Below are positions 8,082-14,790 of a DNA stretch of 64,000 nt, one piece after another. The notes below the pieces were generated by a model. The model saw only the letters and a list, made by a program, of their open reading frames with translations, made no database searches and was not told the DNA's origin. The stretch is taken from the NCBI RefSeq assembly GCF_001984155.1, contig NZ_MTQO01000021.1, forward strand, positions 1-64,000. Reading direction: 5' to 3'. Every line of letters begins with the position of its first letter. The first letter of the stretch is position 1. Source of the stretch: Actinosynnema sp. ALI-1.44 (GTDB lineage Bacteria > Actinomycetota > Actinomycetes > Mycobacteriales > Pseudonocardiaceae). The position numbers and the translations under genes are program-made.

Positions 8082-10364
8082 ATGACCGGATCGGGTGCGC
8101 CGACAGGCCGGGTGGTCGGGTTCAAACGCCACCTGCGCGTCGAAGTGATCAAGGGCGAGGCCGTGTACCTCTTCTCGGAGCGCGGCGTGACGGCGCTGAA
8201 GGGCTCGGACGCCGAGGCCCTCGCGCCGCTGTTGGACAGCACCCGTGACTTCCCGGCACTGCTCAGGGATGTCCCCGCCGACGTGGCGCCCGAGCAGGTC
8301 GGCAGGTTCATCGCCCGGCTGGACGAAGCCGGGCTGATCACCCTCGGCCCGCCGCCGGGCACCGGGACCGCCGAGCGGGCCAGGGCGTACTGGGAAGCGG
8401 CAGGCACGGACGCGGACGCGGCCATGGCTGGCACAGCGAGCAAACGCGTCCAGGTGATCGTGGCGGGCGACGCCGACCCGGCCGCCACCGTCGCCGCGTT
8501 GCGGCAGGCCGGGCTCGCGACAAGGGTCAGCTCGGGTGAGTTGACCACCGACGACCCGGCCGACCTGTCGGTCGTGCTGTGCGACGACTACCTCGCGCCG
8601 GATCTCGCCGACATCGACGCGGTACACCGGACCATGCGCAAGCCGTGGCTGCTGGCCAAACCCACGGGCGCGCAGGTGTGGCTCGGCCCGGTCTTCGACT
8701 CGCCCGAACTGGGCTGCTGGCACTGCCTGGCCAGTCGCCTGTGGGCACACCGGGACGCCGAGGCGCACGTCCAGGCGTCGCTGGGACGCGTGGGCCCGGC
8801 GTCGCGGCCGGTCGCGTCCCTGCCGGCACTGGACGCGACGGCCGCCGGGATGCTGGCCATCGAGGTCACCAAATGGCTTGCCGGATACCGGTATCCGGGG
8901 CAGCGCTCGGTGCTGACGTTCGACAGCCTCGACCTGACCGCGCGGCACCACGAGTTCCACCGCCGTCCGCAGTGCGCGCTCTGCGGCGACCCGACGTACA
9001 TGCGGGCACAGGCCCACCGGCCGGTGCTGCTGTCGTCCCAGCCGAAGTCGTCGGACGACGCGGGCGGGCACCGTTCGCGTCCGCCGCACCAGGTCCTCGC
9101 CTCATACCAGCACCTGATCAGCCCGGTCACCGGCGTGATCAAGGAAATCACCCGGCACGAGACCGGGCCGGCGTTCTTCAACTCGTTCCGCGCCGGGCAC
9201 AACGTGGCCGTACGACAGCGCTGCCTGTTCAACCCGCACGCCGCGCCACGGGCGGAGAACGGCGGCAAGGGCGTGACCCCGTTGCACGGCAAGGTCAGCG
9301 CGATGTGCGAGGCGCTCGAACGGCACTCGGGGTTCTTCCACGGCGACGAGGAACGCGTCCGCGGCAGCTACAAGTCGTTCGGCGACCGCGCGATCCACCC
9401 GTCCAGCTGCCAACTTTTCGACGACCGGCAGTATCCGGGCCGGTCAGCGTGGAACGCGACCCACTCGCCGTTCCAGCACGTGCCGGATCCGTTCGACGAC
9501 AACGCCGTCCTCGATTGGACACCGGTATGGTCGCTGACGCGTGAGCGGCACCGACTGCTCCCCACGGCGATGCTGTACTACGGCGCGCCGCCGGAGGCGG
9601 GGTCGGTCTCGCTCTACGCGGACTCGAACGGCAACGCGGCTGGCAGCTGCCTGGAAGACGCTGTCCTGCAAGGACTGCTGGAACTGGTGGAGCGCGACTC
9701 GGCGGCGATGTGGTGGTACAACCGCACCCGGCGGCCCGAAGTGGACATGGCCGCGTTCGGCGATCCGTGGATCGACGAACTGCGGGAGGTCTACGCCGGT
9801 CTGGACCGCGAGGTCTGGGTGCTCGACGTGACCGCCGACTCCGGGATCCCGGTTCTGGTCGCGCTGTCCCGGCGGACCGGCGGGGGAAACGAGGACATCA
9901 TGTTCGGCTTCGGCGCACACCTCGACCCGAGGGTGGCGATGCGCCGGGCGCTGACCGAGATGAACCAGCTCATGCCGGTCGTGGTGGACGGCTACACCTG
10001 GACCGAGCCGGAACCGCTGAACTGGTGGCAGAACGCGACAGTCGCCAACCAGCCGTACCTGGTCCCGGACCCGGCAGTCCGGCCACTGGTCCCGTCGGAC
10101 TACGGCTACACGCCGTCGCGCGACCTGCTCGACGACGTCACGCGGGTCCGTGGCCTGGTCGAGGGACTCGGCCTGGAAGTGCTCGTGCTCGACCAGACCA
10201 GGCCGGACATCGGGCTGCCGGTGGTCAAGGTGGTCGTGCCCGGCATGCGCAGCTTCTGGGCGAGGTTCGCGCCGGGGCGGCTGTTCGACGTGCCGGTCGC
10301 ACTCGGCTGGCTCAGCGCACCCACCGCGTACGAGGACCTGAACCCCATTCCACTGTTCATATAG
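8082..10364 (+). CDS. Fused RRE/E1-like/YcaO cyclodehydratase (TOMM-type)
   Basis: 760-aa RiPP-modifying enzyme. Residues about 8-85 look like a winged-helix leader-binding RRE. Residues about 100-340 are E1-like with two zinc-type pairs, C212-x2-C215 and C298-x2-C301. The YcaO domain fills residues about 345-760. ATP/Mg-binding segments are visible: KGVTPLHGK (from 396) with E410-x2-E413-R, GNAAGS (517-522) and ELVERD (E534, E537). The protein ends LNPIPLFI, resembling the proline-rich C-terminus of cyclodehydratases. In this family ATP activates a backbone amide so that Cys/Ser/Thr side chains cyclise to azolines. It forms an operon with the small peptide upstream and the flavin dehydrogenase 23 bases downstream. 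Confidence 0.85.
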   Translation: MTGSGAPTGRVVGFKRHLRVEVIKGEAVYLFSERGVTALKGSDAEALAPLLDSTRDFPALLRDVPADVAPEQVGRFIARLDEAGLITLGPPPGTGTAERARAYWEAAGTDADAAMAGTASKRVQVIVAGDADPAATVAALRQAGLATRVSSGELTTDDPADLSVVLCDDYLAPDLADIDAVHRTMRKPWLLAKPTGAQVWLGPVFDSPELGCWHCLASRLWAHRDAEAHVQASLGRVGPASRPVASLPALDATAAGMLAIEVTKWLAGYRYPGQRSVLTFDSLDLTARHHEFHRRPQCALCGDPTYMRAQAHRPVLLSSQPKSSDDAGGHRSRPPHQVLASYQHLISPVTGVIKEITRHETGPAFFNSFRAGHNVAVRQRCLFNPHAAPRAENGGKGVTPLHGKVSAMCEALERHSGFFHGDEERVRGSYKSFGDRAIHPSSCQLFDDRQYPGRSAWNATHSPFQHVPDPFDDNAVLDWTPVWSLTRERHRLLPTAMLYYGAPPEAGSVSLYADSNGNAAGSCLEDAVLQGLLELVERDSAAMWWYNRTRRPEVDMAAFGDPWIDELREVYAGLDREVWVLDVTADSGIPVLVALSRRTGGGNEDIMFGFGAHLDPRVAMRRALTEMNQLMPVVVDGYTWTEPEPLNWWQNATVANQPYLVPDPAVRPLVPSDYGYTPSRDLLDDVTRVRGLVEGLGLEVLVLDQTRPDIGLPVVKVVVPGMRSFWARFAPGRLFDVPVALGWLSAPTAYEDLNPIPLFI

Positions 10365-10387
10365 AAACACACGGGAGAGTCGTACCT

Positions 10388-11890
10388 GTGCAGTTCACGC
10401 ACCCCACCGACGAGCCGGACCGCGTCCGGCTCTGGTCCTTGCGCGAGGACGCGTTGGTGGAGACCGGCTCGGACGACTCGCTGCTGGTGTTCACCCGGTG
10501 GGGCGACATCGAGATCGACGACCCGAGCCCGGTGGTGCGCGAATGGCTCTACCGGATGAGCCTCGGCCCGGTGTCGCTGGAGAACCTGCTGCCGCCCCGG
10601 CCGGGCAACCGCCGCAGGCCGGTGGAGGACGACCCGGACTACGGCCAGGTGCAGCGGGTGCTGACCAGACTGGGCAGCTGCGTGGTGCACTCGCTCGGCC
10701 TGGCCGACATGGGCGGTCCACTGCTGTCGGCCGTGCCGATCTCCCGCAGGGCGGCCTTCGAACTGCCGGTGATCGAGGCGGGCCGCCCGGTCCGGCTGTC
10801 CAGGTTCGCCGCCATGCGGGCCAGCGACGGCGAGGTCGTCCTCGAGTCGCCGCTGGCCCGCCACCGCGTGGTGTTCCACCGGTCGCTGGCCACCCGCGTG
10901 ATCGGTTCGCTCGGCAAGGCCACGACCGTGGCGGATCTGGCGCCCGCGCTCGACATCCCGGAGGCGCTGGTCGCCGACATCGTCACGTACGTGGCCGCGG
11001 TGGGCATGATCGTGTTGGGGGAGTACGGCGGCAGCGCGTTCACAGCCGAGTTCGCCGAGGACACCGACCCGTCGTTGACGGTCTGGTCGCACAACGAGTT
11101 GCTGTTCCACTCGCGCAGCAGGCTGAGCAGACCGGACGCCCCGCGCCGGGCGGTCTTCCCGCGTGGCGACAAGCTGCCGCCACCGCCCGCGGTCAAACCC
11201 GTGCCGGACGGGCCGCGGTATCCGTTGTACAAACCGGTGCTCGCGGAAATCACCGCGGCCGACCCGAAGTTCACCGAGGTGATTGAAAACCGGCGGTCGT
11301 TCCGCAAGTTCGCCCGGCGGCCGTTGTCCGCGCGGCGACTCGGCGAGTTGTTGTTCCGCTCGGCGCGCATTCGCTCGGTCCGCCCGGCGGAAGGCGGCGG
11401 GGTGAGTTACGCGGTTTCCGACCGGCCTTATCCGAGCAGTGCGAATCTGCACGAACTCGAGTTGTACGTGACTGTCGACCACTGCACCGATCTGCCGCGT
11501 GGTATATACCACTATGACCCGCTCGGGCACTCGTTGACACTTATCAACACGTCCGACGAAGAGGTCGGGGAATTACTGGACGACGCGAAGGCGGCGACGG
11601 GCGCAATGCAGCGGCCACCGGCGCTCATCACGATGACCGCGCGGATGGGAAGGGTGTCCTGGATGTACGACGGGATCGCCTATGCCACTACACTGCGGCA
11701 TGTCGGTGTACTGCAGCAGACGCTCTATCTGGTCGCTACCGCGATGGGGCTGGCGCCCTGTGCGCTTTCTCCCGGGGATATGGAAGTGGCGGACAGCGCG
11801 TTCCTGCTCCAGTGGCCGTCCGAAGTCACCGTCGGCGGGTTTGTGGTCGGGGTACGACCCGAAGTCGTGACCGAGATACCTACCGGTTGA
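10388..11890 (+). CDS. SagB-type FMN-dependent azoline dehydrogenase
   Basis: 500-aa protein. The C-terminal part (about 295-495) is a nitroreductase-fold SagB/ThcOx domain: IENRRSFRKF for FMN phosphate contact, SDRPYPSSANLHELELYV, GIYHYDPLGHSLTL, and ATAMGLAPCALSPGD. Such enzymes oxidise azolines made by a YcaO partner to azoles. Residues 1-290 lack flavin motifs and include a possible winged-helix segment (about 170-220), perhaps for leader binding. The GTG at 10388 has GGGAGAG about 10 bases upstream and fits the protein start better than the longer open frame from 9710, which overlaps the YcaO gene. Codon 396 is TTA. Coupled to the YcaO gene by a 23-base gap. Confidence 0.8.
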   Translation: MQFTHPTDEPDRVRLWSLREDALVETGSDDSLLVFTRWGDIEIDDPSPVVREWLYRMSLGPVSLENLLPPRPGNRRRPVEDDPDYGQVQRVLTRLGSCVVHSLGLADMGGPLLSAVPISRRAAFELPVIEAGRPVRLSRFAAMRASDGEVVLESPLARHRVVFHRSLATRVIGSLGKATTVADLAPALDIPEALVADIVTYVAAVGMIVLGEYGGSAFTAEFAEDTDPSLTVWSHNELLFHSRSRLSRPDAPRRAVFPRGDKLPPPPAVKPVPDGPRYPLYKPVLAEITAADPKFTEVIENRRSFRKFARRPLSARRLGELLFRSARIRSVRPAEGGGVSYAVSDRPYPSSANLHELELYVTVDHCTDLPRGIYHYDPLGHSLTLINTSDEEVGELLDDAKAATGAMQRPPALITMTARMGRVSWMYDGIAYATTLRHVGVLQQTLYLVATAMGLAPCALSPGDMEVADSAFLLQWPSEVTVGGFVVGVRPEVVTEIPTG

Positions 11891-11895
11891 CCGAC

Positions 11896-11915
11896 CTTGC
11901 TGCAGCTTGCTGCAG
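11896..11915 (+). repeat. Perfect 10-base tandem repeat
   Basis: CTTGCTGCAG occurs twice in direct tandem in the 92-base gap between the SagB-type gene and the sensor kinase. A -35-like TTGACG follows at 11932-11937. It may be a regulator site for a separate kinase promoter; nothing more can be shown. Confidence 0.45.
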
Positions 11916-11982
11916 GGACTGTCGACGCAGGTTGACGTGTACCCTCGTAGCATGCCGAGCGCGTGAAGCCCCTGGGGGGAGA

Positions 11983-13200
11983 ATGAGCCGAGACGCGGAC
12001 GGTGTCGACTTATCCGTCAGCTCGACACTCGCCCCGAAGGTGGCACGGTCGGTCGTCGCCACAGTCTTTAGTTGTATAGCTGTGCTTGCTTTTTTCCGCG
12101 TGCTGACTTCCGGCGTCGGCTTCGTCGGCACGGCGCTGTCGACGCTCTACCTCATCGCCCTGCTGTCGCTGCAGATTTTGTGGACTTCCCGGCGCGCCGC
12201 CGAACTCTCACCGGCGCTGCGCTATACGGCGCTGCTCGCCCAGGCCTGCCTGGTGTACCTGCCGTTGCTCCAGTTCAAGGAATCCTGGGTCGGATTGCCC
12301 GGATTCCTCGCGGGTAGCGCGCTCGTCGTGTTACGACCGCCGTATGGCTGGATCACGGCGGGACTCGTCGTGGTGAGTATGGCTTTCACGCAGGCCGCGC
12401 TCAGCCCGGACCAACTCGAGCCGATCGTCTACATAACACTGTCGACGACACTGACCGCGTTGCTGGTTTACGGACTGACCTGGTTGTCGACGTTGGTGAC
12501 GCAGTTGCATTCGGCACGCGAGGAATTGGCGAAGATGGCGGTCGCGCGGGAACGGCTGCGATTCGCCCGCGATCTGCACGACCTGCTCGGGTACAACCTC
12601 TCGGCCATCACCCTCAAGAGCGAGTTGACACACCGCCTTGTGCTGAAGCACCCGGCACGCGCCCGTGAGGAACTGGTCGAGATCCTGCAGATCTCCCGGC
12701 AGGCGCTGGCCGACGTGCGCGCGGTCGCCAGCGGCTACCGGGAGATGTCACTGGACGAGGAATGCGTGTCGGCCCGGTCGGTGCTCGCCGCGGCGGACGT
12801 CCATGTGCGGATGGAGGCGGACTACCGCGACCTGCCGGTGCGCGTGTCCACCGCGCTGGCGACAGTGTTGCGTGAAGGCATCACGAACCTGTTGCGGCAC
12901 AGCAAAGCCGAGTTCTGCGAGATCTCACTGCGGCAGGACGCCACGACGGTGACGATCACGATGGTCAACGACGGTGTGCCCGACGACCCGATCGACTCCC
13001 GTGAGGACAGTGGGCCCGGCGGCAGCGGGATCCACAACCTGTCGGCGAGAGTCGTCGAACTCGGCGGTGACCTGGTTGCCGAGTTCCTGCCGCGGAAGCG
13101 CTTCAAGCTGTGCGCGACACTGCCGTTGTCCCTCCAGCAGGACGTGCGAGACAAAGGCAAGGACGACGACCTCGAACCACCCCTGCGGGTGGTGTCGTGA
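11983..13200 (+). CDS. Membrane sensor histidine kinase (DesK/NarX-type, HisKA_3)
   Basis: 405-aa sensor kinase. About six transmembrane segments fill residues 20-175 with almost no extracellular loop, suggesting that it senses a membrane-associated signal. The dimerisation/phosphoacceptor helix is RERLRFARDLHDLLGYNL (His199), followed by a HATPase_c domain with N-box EGITNLLRHSKA and G-box GGSGIHNL. The ATG at 11983 has GGGGGGA four bases upstream. Codons 10 and 117 are TTA. It converges on the response-regulator gene, so the pair is split across strands. Its place directly after the SagB-type gene suggests that it controls, or senses the product of, the RiPP-type locus (inference). Confidence 0.85.
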   Translation: MSRDADGVDLSVSSTLAPKVARSVVATVFSCIAVLAFFRVLTSGVGFVGTALSTLYLIALLSLQILWTSRRAAELSPALRYTALLAQACLVYLPLLQFKESWVGLPGFLAGSALVVLRPPYGWITAGLVVVSMAFTQAALSPDQLEPIVYITLSTTLTALLVYGLTWLSTLVTQLHSAREELAKMAVARERLRFARDLHDLLGYNLSAITLKSELTHRLVLKHPARAREELVEILQISRQALADVRAVASGYREMSLDEECVSARSVLAAADVHVRMEADYRDLPVRVSTALATVLREGITNLLRHSKAEFCEISLRQDATTVTITMVNDGVPDDPIDSREDSGPGGSGIHNLSARVVELGGDLVAEFLPRKRFKLCATLPLSLQQDVRDKGKDDDLEPPLRVVS

Positions 13201-13245
13201 GTGGTTCTGACCCGATTTCCGCTCACGACAAGGGCACGACAGGGG

Positions 13246-13851
13246 TTACAGCCAGCCTGCTTCGGTGGCGATGCGAATCGCGTCGACGCGGTTGCGGGCG
13301 TTGAGTTTTCCGGCGATCGTCGTCAGGTAGTTGCGCACCGTTCCCACTGACAGGTACAGCTTCGCGGCTATTTCCGCCGCGTCGGCGCCGTGCGCGGCCA
13401 GCCGCAGCACTTCGCTTTCCCTGGTGGTCAACGGGCAGTCGGTGCTGTCCCACGCCGCGAGGGCCAGCTGGCTGTCCACGACACGCCTGCCCGCCGCGAC
13501 GCTGCGGATCGCGTCGGCCAGTTCGCTGGCCGGGGCGTCCTTGAGCATGAAACCGCTGACATGCGCCGACAACGCGCGGCGCAGCGTGCCAGGGCGGCCG
13601 AGGCCGGTGAGGATGAGCGTGCGCACCTGGGGCAGCGAGGCGCGGATCTCGGCGGCGGCGGTGAGGCCGTCCTTGCCGGGTAGGTCGATGTCGAGCAGCG
13701 CGACGTCCGGGCGGTGTTTGTGCGCGGCGGGCAGGATCTCGTCGCCGGAGGACATTTCCGCGACCACTTCGATATCCGGCTCCACGTTGAGCAACGCGAC
13801 GAGTGCGCCGCGGACCATGTGCATGTCCTCGGCGATCATCACCGTGATCAT
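13246..13851 (-). CDS. NarL/LuxR-type response regulator
   Basis: 201-aa response regulator with a receiver domain (acidic pair E8-D9, phosphoacceptor Asp54 in LLDIDLPGKDG, Lys in GFMLKD) and a C-terminal LuxR-type HTH (LTTRESEVLRLAAHGADAAE, then VGTVRNYLTTIAGKLNARNR). It is the natural partner of the convergent DesK-type kinase 45 bases away. Target genes are not visible; the adjacent RiPP-type operon is the obvious candidate. Confidence 0.88.
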   Translation of the reverse strand: MITVMIAEDMHMVRGALVALLNVEPDIEVVAEMSSGDEILPAAHKHRPDVALLDIDLPGKDGLTAAAEIRASLPQVRTLILTGLGRPGTLRRALSAHVSGFMLKDAPASELADAIRSVAAGRRVVDSQLALAAWDSTDCPLTTRESEVLRLAAHGADAAEIAAKLYLSVGTVRNYLTTIAGKLNARNRVDAIRIATEAGWL

Positions 13852-14046
13852 CGTGTGGCCCCCTTCCTGCGCCCACTATCAACTAGAGATCATAGGGGTT
13901 TCGCCGGTCATTCGGATCGGCTGTTAGGGGAAATCAGTGCCCTCACGCAGCTGGTCCACCCTTCGCCGACCGAGTGTATTCATCCGGTCACGCCCTGGTA
14001 ATTTTCCTGAATACGTCGTTTCGCAACACGCGAATCGAGTGACTGC

Positions 14047-14592
14047 TCAGGCTGAGGTGGTCACCGCGTCGGCGGATGGCCTATCAGGACCGCCCGGTGG
14101 TCGCACTCCGGCTTGCTCCGGTTCACGCCGCGCCGGAATCGCCACGAGCCGCCGCGCCGTGGCGACGACCGCGGGCCACGGTGGCAGCCGGGTCAGTGCG
14201 CGCGGCGGTTCGATCCACGGACACCCGGATTTCCCGTCGAATTCGCGCGGCACCACGACGCTGGTCCCACCGGGCACCGGGTGCATGTCCAACAGGCGCA
14301 GTTCGCCGTCGTGCCGCGCCGCGGCGCCGCCCGACGGCCGGGTCAGGAACACCCACCACTGGCCGGTGGTGTCGGCGAGCACCGGCCCGGCGAGCAGCGC
14401 GATCCTCAGTTCGGCCAGTACGGGGACACCGAGCCGCCGCGGCATCACCAGCGCGTCCGCGACGTCGCCGAGCCGCATCACCAGCCTGCCGCGCCGGACC
14501 TCGACGGTCACCGGCCAGCCGAACCGTTCCTCGTAGCGGGTCCGTGCGTCCGTGAGCGAACGCAGGAGTTCCAGTTTCGTCGCGTCTGCCAT
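14047..14592 (-). CDS. Uncharacterised actinobacterial protein
   Basis: 181-aa soluble protein that I cannot assign. The N-terminus (ATKLELLRSLTDARTRYEER) is helical. The middle (LVMPRRLGVPVLAELRIALL, AGPVLADTTGQWWVFLTRP) and WIEPPRALTRLPPWPAVVA resemble a family of short actinobacterial hypothetical proteins that I recall only by pattern. I place the start at 14592, where GGAGGG precedes the ATG; the longer frame to 14631 would add 13 residues without a ribosome site. It is divergent from the LAL regulator over a 198-base gap. No catalytic motif, signal peptide or membrane segment is visible. Confidence 0.65.
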   Translation of the reverse strand: MADATKLELLRSLTDARTRYEERFGWPVTVEVRRGRLVMRLGDVADALVMPRRLGVPVLAELRIALLAGPVLADTTGQWWVFLTRPSGGAAARHDGELRLLDMHPVPGGTSVVVPREFDGKSGCPWIEPPRALTRLPPWPAVVATARRLVAIPARREPEQAGVRPPGGPDRPSADAVTTSA

Positions 14593-14790
14593 CTTCGCCC
14601 TCCATATAAAGCAGGAAAAGGTATACGCCAACCCGTGCGGACCCGGCCAGTAGTCACTTCACGACGTCCCGTATGAAATTTCGGCGGTGGCAACTATGAA
14701 GAACACACCCACGTTGATGATCCCCGCACTGGAAATGACCCGGAGCAACGCTGAACATTTTTGGTGGGATATCGACGAAAGGCTGTGGCG

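Noticed and set aside
9710-10387. Upstream extension of the SagB-type gene
   Set aside because: It lies inside the YcaO gene in another frame and is Arg/Gly-rich; a GTG with ribosome site at 10388 fits the family start.
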